Positions 17,754-26,710 are shown, numbered from the stretch's first letter. The stretch: DNA of 37,045 nucleotides from JAVBOD01 sp031551045 (GCA_031551045.1 JAVBOD010000074.1:1-37045), one strand, 5' to 3'. Program-made: numbers and translations. The notes: generated by a model from the sequence alone, not told the origin.

Positions 17754-18446
17754 CTATGAAACAATTAACTTAAACCCCCTCCCGCGAACATTAACTATTT
17801 GTACATCAGGGTCTTTCTTTAAATATTTTCTTAACTTTGTAATATAAACATCCATGCTCCGGGCATTAAAATAACTATCATCCTGCCAAATCGTACATAA
17901 AGCGAAACTCCGTTCTAAAATGCCATTCATGTTTAAACAAAGCAAATGGAGCAATTCCGATTCCTTGGAGGTTAGTTTTATACTTGCTTTTCCTAATTCC
18001 AGAATTTGCTTCGTATAGTAGAAAACATATTTGCCAACCTTAAATTCGCCGGTATCATTAGTATCTTGATAAAGGCGCGTACGGCGCAATATTGCTTCGA
18101 TACGCAATTGCAATTCTTCTATACTGAACGGTTTGATAATGTAATCGTCCGCCCCTACGGAAAAGCCCTGCTTAATATCTTCTTTCATCGATTTTGCCGT
18201 AAGAAAGATAATAGGAATAGCCGGATTAACTTGTCGTATCTCCTTTGCCAATGTAAATCCATCTTTTTTCGGCATCATCACATCTAATAAACAGATATCG
18301 TATTTTTTCGCACAAAATCCGATTAATGCCTTTTCTCCATCCGGAAACAAGTCCGTTTGGTAGCCTTTCACATTAAGATATTCACACAGCATATTCCCCA
18401 TGTTTTCTTCATCCTCTGCAAGCAGTATGTTTATTTTCCTGTCCAT
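17754..18446 (-). CDS. OmpR/PhoB-type response regulator (RprY-like)
   Basis: A 230-residue two-domain regulator. The receiver domain (about 1-120) has the acidic pocket E11/D12, the phosphoacceptor D55 in ICLLDVMMPKKDGFTL, T82 and K104 in DDYIIKPFS. The C-terminal winged helix (about 133-230) includes IKLTSKESELLHLLCLN and a final VNVRGRGFKLIVS, typical of the OmpR class. It follows its histidine kinase gene by 32 bases on the same strand, so they form a cognate pair. Overall it resembles RprY of Bacteroides and Porphyromonas, which has been linked to stress and redox responses; that link is from the family and not proven here. All phosphorylation residues are intact. Confidence 0.93.
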   Translation of the reverse strand: MDRKINILLAEDEENMGNMLCEYLNVKGYQTDLFPDGEKALIGFCAKKYDICLLDVMMPKKDGFTLAKEIRQVNPAIPIIFLTAKSMKEDIKQGFSVGADDYIIKPFSIEELQLRIEAILRRTRLYQDTNDTGEFKVGKYVFYYTKQILELGKASIKLTSKESELLHLLCLNMNGILERSFALCTIWQDDSYFNARSMDVYITKLRKYLKKDPDVQIVNVRGRGFKLIVS

Positions 18447-18478
18447 TGTTTATTTTTTTTTAATTAATAATTGTTTGG

Positions 18479-19945
18479 TTAGTATTTTGTGATAGGTAGT
18501 GTTATTCCAAATGTACTTCCTTTCTGAAGTTCGCTGCGCACCCATAAGGTACCGTTATGCATTGCTATAATTTCACGGGCGTAATTCAACCCTAATCCGA
18601 AACCTTTAATATTGTGGACATTCTTATTAGGCACGCGATAGAATTTTTCAAAAATACGTTTCAGATGTTCCGGAGCGACGCCTACGCCATTATCCGAAAT
18701 AGTTATCTCAAAATTCGTGCCATTATTTTCTGTTTTAATATGTAATTGCAGCGGAACTGCCGAATTACGGTATTTGATGGCATTATCTATCAAATTTGAT
18801 AACGTATTAAGCAAGTGCGTTTCATCTCCAAAAACATGTGCTTGCGTTGCTCGAAAATCAGTAAACACAGTAACGCCCTCCGTAGAAAATTGCAATGAAA
18901 AATTGGCTAATACCTTTTTTGCTAAGGCATGCATGTCGATGTCTTTTTTCCGCAAGCGTATTTTCCCTTGCTCTATGGCCGACATTTGTAGTATCTTTTC
19001 AACTAAAATCGAGAGGCGCTTAGTCTCGTCCGTCACAATATTTGATAACGAAGCTACTCGGTCCGGCTTATCATTGGTGCTCGGATCGCTCAACATCTGT
19101 CCGGCTAAGGATATAGTAGCAATCGGCGTTTTCAGTTCATGAGTAATATTACTTACAAAATCATCCTTAATTTCCGATAAGCGTTTTTGCCGGAAGATAA
19201 TGAATAATATAATGGAAAAGAGCACAACGACAATAATTGTCAATGCCAGCGTGATATAAATAAGAAGTTCTATAGAACGCACAATATAGCTCGACTTATG
19301 AGGAATATAGACCGTTAAATAATAATCCCCGTTGGAGTCCATATCACTTCTGAAAAGTTTTACAGTGTGATATTCTTTAGCCGGCGAAGCAGCCGTATAT
19401 CCGTCACTTTGCAGAACAATGTTGCCAATACTGTCAAGTACGGCAAATTCATAGGGCACATTTATGTTATTCCGTTGAAATTCATTATCTAATAAGCGCT
19501 GCAATTGCGAGCTGGAAACACGTTGCTCGATAGAAGCATTTACTTTTACCAATAAAGAGAATAGTGACTTTACAAACAGATATTGTTCTGCAAGAGATAG
19601 ATTTTCCATGTTTGCCAACTTCTTGTCACAAGTATCCGGAAAATGCTTTACCAGTATATCTACATACGTTTTCCTGGGAATTCTTGCAAAATCAATGGTT
19701 GCATAATGTCTCTCCAAACTATCAATCAGAGAGGTTTCTATGTGTTCAAAACGGGCAATGTGCAATAGCAATTCTTCTTCTTCCACAATATCCGATACCG
19801 TATAAATGGCATTTGCAATAGTATGGTTAAAGACTTCCCTTTCCGAAGAAACGGCAGAATACACCCATTGCACCTGCACATATATCAACCCAAGTGTGGA
19901 TATAATAGTGAAGGTCACCAAAACCCATATCAGCCAAGTTTTCAC
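18479..19945 (-). CDS. Sensor histidine kinase (RprX-like)
   Basis: A 488-residue membrane kinase. It has a first membrane segment at about 5-25, a periplasmic sensor region of about 200 residues and a second membrane segment at about 226-251. The dimerisation and phosphoacceptor helix has H269 in FVSNITHELKTPIATIS, and the ATPase domain is C-terminal. ATPase motifs visible are the N box NTLSNLIDNAIKYRN, G1 ISDNGVGV, F box FEKFYR and G2 FGLGLNYA. It should phosphorylate the adjacent response regulator. The periplasmic region matches no sensor domain I recognise, so the signal is unknown. The start is 12 bases after the IPExxxVDY-family gene, so it is probably co-transcribed with it. Similarity to RprX is judged from layout and partner. 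Confidence 0.93.
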   Translation of the reverse strand: MKTWLIWVLVTFTIISTLGLIYVQVQWVYSAVSSEREVFNHTIANAIYTVSDIVEEEELLLHIARFEHIETSLIDSLERHYATIDFARIPRKTYVDILVKHFPDTCDKKLANMENLSLAEQYLFVKSLFSLLVKVNASIEQRVSSSQLQRLLDNEFQRNNINVPYEFAVLDSIGNIVLQSDGYTAASPAKEYHTVKLFRSDMDSNGDYYLTVYIPHKSSYIVRSIELLIYITLALTIIVVVLFSIILFIIFRQKRLSEIKDDFVSNITHELKTPIATISLAGQMLSDPSTNDKPDRVASLSNIVTDETKRLSILVEKILQMSAIEQGKIRLRKKDIDMHALAKKVLANFSLQFSTEGVTVFTDFRATQAHVFGDETHLLNTLSNLIDNAIKYRNSAVPLQLHIKTENNGTNFEITISDNGVGVAPEHLKRIFEKFYRVPNKNVHNIKGFGLGLNYAREIIAMHNGTLWVRSELQKGSTFGITLPITKY

Positions 19946-19957
19946 GTTTACTTGTAC

Positions 19958-20380
19958 TTATAATATATTAGCAAAAAAAAGGTAGATTACTTTTTTTTCA
20001 GAGGAAATAGGAATACAGGCAGAAACTTCAGGAATAGTTTTTAATTTCTTTCGAATCTTATCTAACTCCTCTTGAGTGGTTGTTCCGCTTATTTTTAAAA
20101 AAAAATCAACAGTATGATAATCAGCAAATAATATACTCCCCTCCTGCGTATTTTTATTGGAAATAAGAGTGTATTTTAATACTGAAGGGGTATCGTCGGC
20201 AGTAAACATCGCAAATGTTAAGCCTTCTTTTCCCTGTACAAGATTGTCTCGCTGTAATGAAATTTGTAAATGATTATTTATAAGCCATGCCAAGCGATAA
20301 TCAGGCACCGTAGAAGACAGCGCCCATAATGCATAGCTTTCAGATTTTAACCCTCCAACCGATATGTTCTTATTCAACAT
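19958..20380 (-). CDS. IPExxxVDY-family protein, function unknown
   Basis: About 140 residues from the ATG at 20380, which has a GAGGGAG stretch just upstream; a GTG 8 codons earlier is less likely. Features of the Bacteroidota IPExxxVDY family are the early VPDYRLAWLINNHLQISLQR and a central DYHTVDFFLKISG. The latter corresponds to the family signature but with the IPE part changed. A C-terminal helix and strand follow (LDKIRKKLKTIPEVSACIPI). The protein is soluble with no signal peptide and has no known activity. From memory, the family gene usually lies near acpP-fabF-rnc in Flavobacteriia. Here it follows fabF after 155 bases with no rnc between. It leads directly into the histidine kinase gene. 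Confidence 0.75.
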   Translation of the reverse strand: MLNKNISVGGLKSESYALWALSSTVPDYRLAWLINNHLQISLQRDNLVQGKEGLTFAMFTADDTPSVLKYTLISNKNTQEGSILFADYHTVDFFLKISGTTTQEELDKIRKKLKTIPEVSACIPISSEKKVIYLFFANIL

Positions 20381-20403
20381 ATTTCTCCCTCTCTTTGTTA
20401 ACA

Positions 20404-20411
20404 CAAATTTA
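20404..20411 (-). promoter_or_regulatory. -7 box before the IPExxxVDY/kinase operon
   Basis: The minus strand reads TAAATTTG, an exact TAnnTTTG match, 24 bases before the ATG at 20380. It suggests that this gene and the two-component pair are transcribed apart from fabF. No clear -33 box is seen. Confidence 0.5.
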
Positions 20412-20535
20412 CTACTATTTTTTAATTTGTGCCTTAAAAGGTTTGTGAAATAATGTTAATATTTATAAAAATTAAAAACTATTTCACAAAAAGTTGCGAA
20501 ACAATAGGAATTTTAATAAATCAGGGAAGGAGCTT

Positions 20536-21786
20536 TTATGCTTTCTTCAGGATAATCGTGGCATTATGCCCGCCGAAACCGAACGTGTTACTCAACGCTA
20601 CTTTTACTTCGCGAGCCTGTGCTTTGTTCAGCGTCAAATTAAGCTTATAGTCGATTTCCGGGTCTTCGTGTTCGAAGTTAATAGTAGGCGGAACCATGCT
20701 CCGTTGCATGGCGCAGATACATGCCAGCGCTTCCACTGCTCCGGTAGCACCCAAAAGGTGTCCGGTCATTGATTTGGTTGAACTGATATTTAATTTAAAA
20801 GCATGCTCGCCGAAAACATCCTTTACGGCTTTTAATTCGGAAGGGTCGCCTACTGGGGTCGAAGTGCCGTGCACATTAATGTAATCGACATCTTCGGGGC
20901 GCATGCCGGCGTCTTCCAGGGCCGCACGCATGGCAAGAATAGCTCCTAACCCTTCGGGATGCGAAGCTGTTAAGTGGTAAGCATCACCGCTCATACCGCC
21001 GCCTGCCACTTCGGCGTAGATTTTTGCACCGCGGGCTACGGCGTGTTCGTATTCTTCGAACATCAAACCGGCGCCGCCCTCGCCCATCACAAAGCCGTCG
21101 CGGGTTTTGTCGAACGGGCGCGATGCTGTTTTGTAATTTTCGTTGTTGGTCGATAATGCCTGCGCGGCATTAAATCCGCCGACACCTGCTTCGCAGACCG
21201 ATGCTTCGGAGCCGCCAACAACAATCATGTTTGCTTTCCCCAAACGAATGAGGTTAAATGCATCGACCATGGCGGTAGTCGAAGAAGCGCAGGCCGACAC
21301 GGTGCCATAATTAGGGCCGCGGAAACCGTATTTCATCGAAATAAGCCCGGCGGCAATGTCGGCAATCATTTTAGGAACAAAGAAAGGGTTATAGCGAGGC
21401 ACCATATTGCCTTGCACATAACCCTTGATTTCTTCAAAGAAAGTATTAATACCTCCGATACCGGAAGCCCATATCACGCCAATACGATTCGTATCGGCGG
21501 TTTCGAGGTTGATGCCGCAATCGCGCACTGCTTCGTCGGCAGCTACCATGGCATATTGGGCATACAAGTCCATTTTGCGGGCTTCTTTCCGGTCGATTCC
21601 GTAGTTGGCGGGATCGAAATTTTTCACCGTGCAAGCAAATTTTGTTTTAAACAGTGTGGTGTCAAAATAGGTGATGAGTTCAGCTCCGCTGACCCCGTTC
21701 AAAAGATTGGCGAAGTATTCTTCCACATTATTCCCCAAAGGATTAATAGTTCCCAAGCCTGTTACTACTACACGTTTTAATTCCAT
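20536..21786 (-). CDS. fabF: Beta-ketoacyl-ACP synthase II
   Basis: A 416-residue condensing enzyme that elongates acyl-ACP with malonyl-ACP in fatty acid synthesis. The catalytic triad is visible: C166 in YGTVSACASSTTAMVDAF, H306 in INVHGTSTPVGDPSE and H343 in KSMTGHLLGATGAVEA. The start MELKRVVVTGLGTINPLGNN and the end ALSNTFGFGGHNATIILKK are canonical. Length is normal for FabF. It lies 49 bases after acpP, its carrier protein gene, the usual pair. The expected next gene rnc is missing. No hairpin terminator is evident in the 155-base spacer after it. Confidence 0.97.
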   Translation of the reverse strand: MELKRVVVTGLGTINPLGNNVEEYFANLLNGVSGAELITYFDTTLFKTKFACTVKNFDPANYGIDRKEARKMDLYAQYAMVAADEAVRDCGINLETADTNRIGVIWASGIGGINTFFEEIKGYVQGNMVPRYNPFFVPKMIADIAAGLISMKYGFRGPNYGTVSACASSTTAMVDAFNLIRLGKANMIVVGGSEASVCEAGVGGFNAAQALSTNNENYKTASRPFDKTRDGFVMGEGGAGLMFEEYEHAVARGAKIYAEVAGGGMSGDAYHLTASHPEGLGAILAMRAALEDAGMRPEDVDYINVHGTSTPVGDPSELKAVKDVFGEHAFKLNISSTKSMTGHLLGATGAVEALACICAMQRSMVPPTINFEHEDPEIDYKLNLTLNKAQAREVKVALSNTFGFGGHNATIILKKA

Positions 21787-21835
21787 AGAAATTTAAAAAT
21801 TTGGTTACACGTAAAAAATCTACAAACGGATTACT

Positions 21836-22072
21836 TTACTTTGCGTTTTGTTCAATGTAAGAAATGGCATCACCTACGGTGCCTATTTTTTCAGCAGCTT
21901 CGTCAGGAATAGAAATACCGAATTCCTTTTCAAATTCCATAATTAGCTCAACTGTATCTAACGAGTCTGCGCCTAAATCATTGGTAAAACTTGCAGTAGG
22001 AGTTACTTCGTTTTCGTCCACCCCTAATTTGTCTACAATGATAGCTTTTACTTTAGATGCTACATCTGCCAT
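21836..22072 (-). CDS. acpP: Acyl carrier protein
   Basis: A 78-residue acidic carrier protein. The phosphopantetheine serine is S37 in NDLGADSLDTVELIMEFEKE, the invariant DSL motif. It carries growing acyl chains for FabF and the other fatty acid synthesis enzymes. Length and charge are standard. It is first in the acpP-fabF transcript and is divergent from purN, with promoters for both in the 171-base gap. Confidence 0.98.
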   Translation of the reverse strand: MADVASKVKAIIVDKLGVDENEVTPTASFTNDLGADSLDTVELIMEFEKEFGISIPDEAAEKIGTVGDAISYIEQNAK

Positions 22073-22176
22073 AATGTTTAGTTTTTAGTTAATAATTTAG
22101 TTATTTTAGTTTTCTTTAATTTTTTTCGAACCGCAAAGGAAATACTTTTTCCTGCACATACAAAAATTTCGAACGG

Positions 22177-22184
22177 CAAAGGTA
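22177..22184 (-). promoter_or_regulatory. -7 box of the acpP-fabF promoter
   Basis: The minus strand reads TACCTTTG, an exact TAnnTTTG match, with CTTG about 20 bases upstream as a partial -33 box. A second weaker match (TTCCTTTG) lies about 40 bases closer to acpP. The leader would be about 100 bases. Confidence 0.55.
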
Positions 22185-22195
22185 GGTATTTTTTT

Positions 22196-22203
22196 TATCT
22201 TTG
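22196..22203 (+). promoter_or_regulatory. -7 box of the purN promoter
   Basis: TATCTTTG is an exact TAnnTTTG match 40 bases before the purN ATG. It lies back to back with the acpP promoter, so the divergent promoters nearly overlap. Confidence 0.5.
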
Positions 22204-22243
22204 ACAAGTTTTTCATATCTTAAAAAAACATAAATATTTCATA

Positions 22244-22822
22244 ATGAAAAATATAGCTATTTTCGCATCGGGTAGCGGCAGTAATGCCGAAAATCTAATC
22301 CGTTATTTTGCCCAACACCCCGAAATTCGCTGTACCTTATTATTGGCAAATAAGCCGGAAGCGTATGCCCTGGAACGCGCCAAGCGCTTAGGCATTCCTA
22401 TTTGTATATTCGACCGGCACGACTTTTATGAAACATCACGCGTGAAGGAGATACTGGAGCACTATGAAATAGATTACATAGTGCTGGCAGGTTTTTTATG
22501 GCTAATGCCCGAAAACATACTGCGCGAATATCCGAAACGAATAGTGAACATTCATCCGGCGCTGCTGCCTGCTTACGGTGGAAAAGGGATGTATGGCATG
22601 AATGTGCACCGAGCAGTGGTTACCGCCGGCGAATCCCAATCGGGCATAACGATTCACGAAGTAAATAATGAGTACGACCGCGGGACAACGCTTTTCCAAG
22701 CCACCTGCCCGGTATTGCCCACCGACACGCCCGAAATGCTGGCGGAAAAAATTCACGAACTGGAGCAAACGCATTTTCCGGCAGTGGTAGAGAAGTGGAT
22801 TTTAAATCAGTTGGCAGTATAA
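22244..22822 (+). CDS. purN: Phosphoribosylglycinamide formyltransferase
   Basis: A 192-residue folate-dependent GAR transformylase, step 3 of purine synthesis. GAR binding is marked by IFASGSGSNAENLIRYF at the start. Active-site residues N102 and H104 lie in VNIHPALLPAYGGKGMYG and D145 in NNEYDRGTTLFQ, with GITIHEV preceding. Length is normal. It is divergent from acpP and is followed by a 274-base spacer with repetitive palindromes. It opens a plus-strand stretch with other nucleotide synthesis genes (pyrG, guaA). Confidence 0.97.
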   Translation: MKNIAIFASGSGSNAENLIRYFAQHPEIRCTLLLANKPEAYALERAKRLGIPICIFDRHDFYETSRVKEILEHYEIDYIVLAGFLWLMPENILREYPKRIVNIHPALLPAYGGKGMYGMNVHRAVVTAGESQSGITIHEVNNEYDRGTTLFQATCPVLPTDTPEMLAEKIHELEQTHFPAVVEKWILNQLAV

Positions 22823-22851
22823 CAGGGAGCAGTAGGCAGAAGAGAAACACC

Positions 22852-22963
22852 GTCATTGCGAGCGTAGCGAAGTAATCTGTGCTTTCAGCTACCGGATATT
22901 TAGCTACCGGATTTCAGATAATTACCAATGAAATTTGTCATTCTTCGCTTTGCTCAGAATGAC
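22852..22963. repeat. Composite GTCATT-type palindromic repeat
   Basis: The left edge GTCATTGCGAGCGTAGCGAA (22852-22871) and the right part 22937-22963 (GTCATTCT and AGAATGAC ends) are imperfect inverted copies of one repeat family. Between them AGCTACCGGAT occurs twice (22888-22898 and 22902-22912). It fills the purN-glmS spacer. A closely related perfect palindrome lies at 26753-26835. Such intergenic repeats are common in Bacteroidota genomes. Confidence 0.7.
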
Positions 22964-23044
22964 AAGTAAACAAAATCCACCACGCCATTAATGTTTTTTA
23001 ACAATCAATACCTTCTTCCCCCGTATAAATCAACGATCTATCCG

Positions 23045-23052
23045 TATCTTTG
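23045..23052 (+). promoter_or_regulatory. -7 box of the glmS promoter
   Basis: TATCTTTG is an exact TAnnTTTG match 44 bases before the glmS ATG. No exact -33 box is visible. No glmS ribozyme is evident in the short leader. Confidence 0.5.
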
Positions 23053-23096
23053 TTTTTTGTAGTTTTTAATTATTGAATCGTTGAATGTAAGAATAT

Positions 23097-24941
23097 ATGT
23101 GTGGAATTGTCGGATATATTGGCGAGAAAGACGCCTACCCCATTTTAATAAAAGGCCTGCACCGGTTGGAATACCGCGGTTATGACAGCGCCGGTGTAGC
23201 ATTGCTTAACAAAAACAATCAATTAAACATTTATAAAGCTAAAGGGCGCGTTTCCGATTTAGAAAATTTTTGCAAAAGCAAAGATATTTCCGGAAACACC
23301 GGCATTGCCCACACGCGCTGGGCTACGCATGGCGAGCCAAACGATACCAACGCGCATCCGCACTATTCGCAGTCGGAAAACTTGGCATTGATTCACAACG
23401 GGATTATTGAAAACTACGCTGTGCTGAAAGCGCAATTGATGCGGAACGGCTATACCTTTCAAAGCGATACCGATACCGAAGTGCTGGTGCAGCTCATCGA
23501 GTACATGCGCGAACTCAATAAAGTCGATTTGATAAAAGCCGTGCAATTGGCATTGGGTGAAGTAATCGGCGCATATGCCATTGCTATTCTCGACAAAAAT
23601 AATCCCGACCGGATTATCGCAGCTCGCAAAAGCAGCCCGTTAGTCGTTGGTATCGGACAGGGTGAATATTTTTTAGCATCGGATGCCACACCTATTATAG
23701 AATATACGAAAGAAGTAATTTATCTGGATGATGAAGAAATTGCAATCATCCGGCGCGATGCGGCTCCTAAAATCATAACCATTGGCAATGTAGAGAAAAC
23801 GCATGCCGTTACGCAATTGGAAATGAGTTTGAGCGAATTGGAAAAAGGCGGCTACCCGCATTTTATGCTGAAAGAAATTTTTGAACAGCCGCGTACCTTG
23901 CGCGATTGTATGCGGGGGCGTGTAAATATTGAAAGCAACAACATTGCGCTGTCCGGCATTATCGACCACAAAGAAAAATTCCTGAATGCGAAACGCATCA
24001 TCATTCTTGCCTGCGGCACTTCGTGGCATGCCGGGCTGATTGGCGAATACCTGTTCGAAGAATTTTGCCGCATTCCGGTGGAAGTGGAATACTCGTCGGA
24101 GTTCCGCTACCGGCATCCGGTAATTTATCCGGACGATGTGGTGATTGCCATTTCGCAATCGGGCGAAACGGCCGACACCTTCGCCGCTATTGAGCTGGCA
24201 CGGAAATCGGGCGCTTTCGTGTACGGCATTTGCAACGTAGTGGGTTCGTCCATTCCGCGCAATACCGACTCCGGTTCTTATACGCACGTAGGCCCCGAAA
24301 TAGGCGTGGCTTCGACCAAAGCCTTCACGGCACAAGTAATGGTGCTGAGCATGATGGCGCTGAGCATCGGGCGCGAGAAAAAAATCCTCTCCGAAGAACG
24401 TTTTTTGGAATTGCTGCAAGAACTTAATAATATCCCTTCAAAGATTGAAAATATTCTACAACAGAATGACGCCGTACAAGCGCTTTCGAATATTTTCACC
24501 TATGCTCATAATTTTATATACTTAGGCCGCGGATACAATTATCCGGTAGCGCTGGAAGGCGCCTTGAAACTCAAAGAAATTTCGTACATCCATGCCGAAG
24601 GCTATCCCGCCGCCGAAATGAAACACGGCCCGATAGCGCTTATCGACAGCGAAATGCCGGTGGTGGTCATTGCTACCGATAATAACTTATACGAAAAAGT
24701 AATCAGCAACATACAGGAAATAAAAGCCCGCAACGGCCGTGTGGTAGCCATTGTAAACACCAACGACACCACCGTGAAAAACATAGCCGATTACATTATC
24801 GAAGTTCCTTCCACTGAAGATTGTTTCGACCCTTTGTTGACGACCATTCCTTTACAACTTTTAGCCTATCACATTGCCGTAAACAAAAAACGCGATGTGG
24901 ATATGCCTCGGAATTTGGCGAAATCGGTAACGGTAGAATAA
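23097..24941 (+). CDS. glmS: Glucosamine-6-phosphate synthase (glutamine-fructose-6-P aminotransferase)
   Basis: A 614-residue enzyme that makes glucosamine-6-phosphate for peptidoglycan and lipopolysaccharide. The N-terminal class II glutaminase begins MCGIVGYIG, with Cys2 as nucleophile after Met removal, followed by HTRWATHGEPNDTNAHPH. Two SIS sugar-isomerase domains follow, with IILACGTSWHAG and AISQSGETADTF in the first and YLGRGYNYPVALEGALKLKE in the second. It ends in DVDMPRNLAKSVTVE, the conserved C-terminal tail. Length is normal. It has its own promoter box and a terminator hairpin, so it is likely a single transcription unit. Confidence 0.98.
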   Translation: MCGIVGYIGEKDAYPILIKGLHRLEYRGYDSAGVALLNKNNQLNIYKAKGRVSDLENFCKSKDISGNTGIAHTRWATHGEPNDTNAHPHYSQSENLALIHNGIIENYAVLKAQLMRNGYTFQSDTDTEVLVQLIEYMRELNKVDLIKAVQLALGEVIGAYAIAILDKNNPDRIIAARKSSPLVVGIGQGEYFLASDATPIIEYTKEVIYLDDEEIAIIRRDAAPKIITIGNVEKTHAVTQLEMSLSELEKGGYPHFMLKEIFEQPRTLRDCMRGRVNIESNNIALSGIIDHKEKFLNAKRIIILACGTSWHAGLIGEYLFEEFCRIPVEVEYSSEFRYRHPVIYPDDVVIAISQSGETADTFAAIELARKSGAFVYGICNVVGSSIPRNTDSGSYTHVGPEIGVASTKAFTAQVMVLSMMALSIGREKKILSEERFLELLQELNNIPSKIENILQQNDAVQALSNIFTYAHNFIYLGRGYNYPVALEGALKLKEISYIHAEGYPAAEMKHGPIALIDSEMPVVVIATDNNLYEKVISNIQEIKARNGRVVAIVNTNDTTVKNIADYIIEVPSTEDCFDPLLTTIPLQLLAYHIAVNKKRDVDMPRNLAKSVTVE

Positions 24942-24949
24942 GTTTGTTA

Positions 24950-24989
24950 GCCTGTCCGAACGACATTCATTCGGACGGGCTTTCAGTTT
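24950..24989 (+). terminator. Rho-independent terminator of glmS
   Basis: GCCTGTCCGAA (24950-24960) pairs with TTCGGACGGGC (24970-24980), an 11-bp stem with one G-U pair and a 9-base loop, followed by TTTCAGTTTT. It starts 9 bases after the glmS stop. Confidence 0.8.
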
Positions 24990-25062
24990 TTGCTCTCCAC
25001 GTTGAAACCCTCTCTTTATCAATAAGTACAAAATTCCCTTTCCCTATCTCCGAAAAAAGTGC

Positions 25063-25070
25063 TATTTTTG
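25063..25070 (+). promoter_or_regulatory. -7 box of the pyrG promoter
   Basis: TATTTTTG is an exact TAnnTTTG match, 27 bases before the pyrG ATG, with TTTC about 20 bases upstream as a near -33 box. It also supports the start at 25097 over a longer upstream reading. Confidence 0.5.
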
Positions 25071-25096
25071 TAGTTTATATCCGAATAATCATTTTT

Positions 25097-26710
25097 ATGA
25101 GAACGAAATACATATTTGTGCTGGGAGGTGTTACTTCCTCGCTGGGTAAAGGTATTATGTCGGCCTCGCTGGCCAAACTGTTGCAAGCACGCGGCTTGCG
25201 CGTAACTATTCAGAAATTCGACCCGTATATCAATGTCGATCCGGGCACGCTGAACCCCTATGAACACGGTGAGTGTTACGTAACGGAGGACGGCGCCGAA
25301 ACCGATTTGGATTTGGGCCATTACGAGCGTTTTTTGAATGTATATACGTCGCGGGCGAATAACGTCACCACCGGAAGAATTTACCAAAGCGTTATCAAAA
25401 AAGAGCGCGAAGGCGTGTACCTCGGCAAAACAGTGCAGGTGATTCCGCACATTACCGACGAAATCAAACGCCGTATGATGTTGCTCGGTAAAACCGGAGA
25501 ATATGATGTGGTGATTAGCGAAATCGGCGGTACGGTGGGCGATATCGAATCACAACCTTTTGTGGAAGCCATTCGTCAATTACAATGGGAAATGCCCGAC
25601 GAAGATTGCACGGTAGTGCACCTTACGCTGATTCCGTTCCTGAATGCCGCCAAAGAATTGAAAACAAAACCCACGCAACACAGCGTGCGCATGTTGCAAC
25701 AAAACGGATTGCAGCCCGACATTATCGTGTGCCGCACGGAGCATCATATTTCGCCCGACATCCGCAAAAAGATTGCATTGTTCTGCAATGTGAAGCCCAA
25801 TGCCGTAATTGAGATGATCGATGCGAAAAGCATTTATCAAGTGCCGTTGAATCTGGTAGAAGAAAAATTAGACGAGATTGTGTTGGAAAAAATGGAGATG
25901 AAATCGCCGTCGAAACTCAACCTTGCGGAATGGAAGAAATTTTTAGATAAGCTGGAACATCCGAAAACAGAGGTAAATATTGCGTTAGTCGGAAAATATG
26001 TAGAACTGCAAGACGCCTACAAATCGATTTTGGAATCGTTTATCCATGCGGGCGCCAGCAACGAGTGCAAAGTGCGCGTACATTGTGTGCACAGCGAATA
26101 CATCACGCCCGAAAATCTCAAAGAACATTTGGGAAATATGAACGGAATCCTTGTGGCGCCGGGCTTCGGCGAGCGCGGCATCGAAGGTAAAATTCTGGCC
26201 GTGCAATATGCCCGCGAAAATAACATTCCATTCTTGGGAATTTGTTTAGGCATGCAAATGTCCGTGATTGAATTCATGCGCAACGTAGTGGGAAAGAAAG
26301 AAGCCATGAGCACCGAAACCAATCCGAATACGCCGGTACCGGTCATCGACTTAATGGAAGACCAGAAACGCATGACGATAAAAGGCGGAACGATGCGTCT
26401 GGGCGCGTATGCCTGTCATTTGCAAAAACATTCGTTGGCGCACAAAATATACGGCAAGGAGGAAATTAAAGAACGCCACCGACACCGTTTTGAAGTGAAC
26501 AATGTGTATGTGGACGAATTGCAAGAACACGGAATGTCGGCCACGGGAGTGAATCCCGACACGGGTTTAGTGGAAGTTGTCGAAATAAAAAATCATCCGT
26601 TTTTCATTGGCGTGCAGTTCCATCCCGAATTGAAAAGTACGGTGGAAAATCCGCATCCGTTGTTTGTAGCATTTGTAGCCGCCGCGATAAAACAAGGAAA
26701 AAATAGGTAA
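25097..26710 (+). CDS. pyrG: CTP synthase
   Basis: A 537-residue enzyme converting UTP to CTP with glutamine or ammonia and ATP. The start at 25097 gives MRTKYIFVLGGVTSSLGKGI, the canonical N-terminus with the ATP loop; the reading frame stays open upstream into glmS but that part is not coding. The synthase domain includes DPYINVDPGTLNPYEHGE and SEIGGTVGDIESQPF. The C-terminal class I glutaminase has nucleophile C383 in FLGICLGMQ, with HRHRFEVNN and GVQFHPELKS holding the catalytic His and Glu. Length is normal. It has its own promoter box. The next gene is a beta-CASP protein, after a large palindromic repeat. Confidence 0.98.
   Translation: MRTKYIFVLGGVTSSLGKGIMSASLAKLLQARGLRVTIQKFDPYINVDPGTLNPYEHGECYVTEDGAETDLDLGHYERFLNVYTSRANNVTTGRIYQSVIKKEREGVYLGKTVQVIPHITDEIKRRMMLLGKTGEYDVVISEIGGTVGDIESQPFVEAIRQLQWEMPDEDCTVVHLTLIPFLNAAKELKTKPTQHSVRMLQQNGLQPDIIVCRTEHHISPDIRKKIALFCNVKPNAVIEMIDAKSIYQVPLNLVEEKLDEIVLEKMEMKSPSKLNLAEWKKFLDKLEHPKTEVNIALVGKYVELQDAYKSILESFIHAGASNECKVRVHCVHSEYITPENLKEHLGNMNGILVAPGFGERGIEGKILAVQYARENNIPFLGICLGMQMSVIEFMRNVVGKKEAMSTETNPNTPVPVIDLMEDQKRMTIKGGTMRLGAYACHLQKHSLAHKIYGKEEIKERHRHRFEVNNVYVDELQEHGMSATGVNPDTGLVEVVEIKNHPFFIGVQFHPELKSTVENPHPLFVAFVAAAIKQGKNR

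Noticed and set aside
23053..23096. glmS ribozyme in the glmS leader
   Set aside because: The leader is about 40 bases, too short for the ribozyme, and no core is recognisable.
23673..24419. 248-codon open frame on the minus strand opposite glmS
   Set aside because: It lies wholly within the well-supported glmS gene, has no recognisable domain and its composition follows the third-position pattern of glmS, so it is a shadow frame.
24821..25096. Upstream extension of the pyrG frame giving a 629-residue protein
   Set aside because: The extension overlaps the end of glmS, a terminator and a promoter box. The canonical CTP synthase N-terminus begins at 25097.
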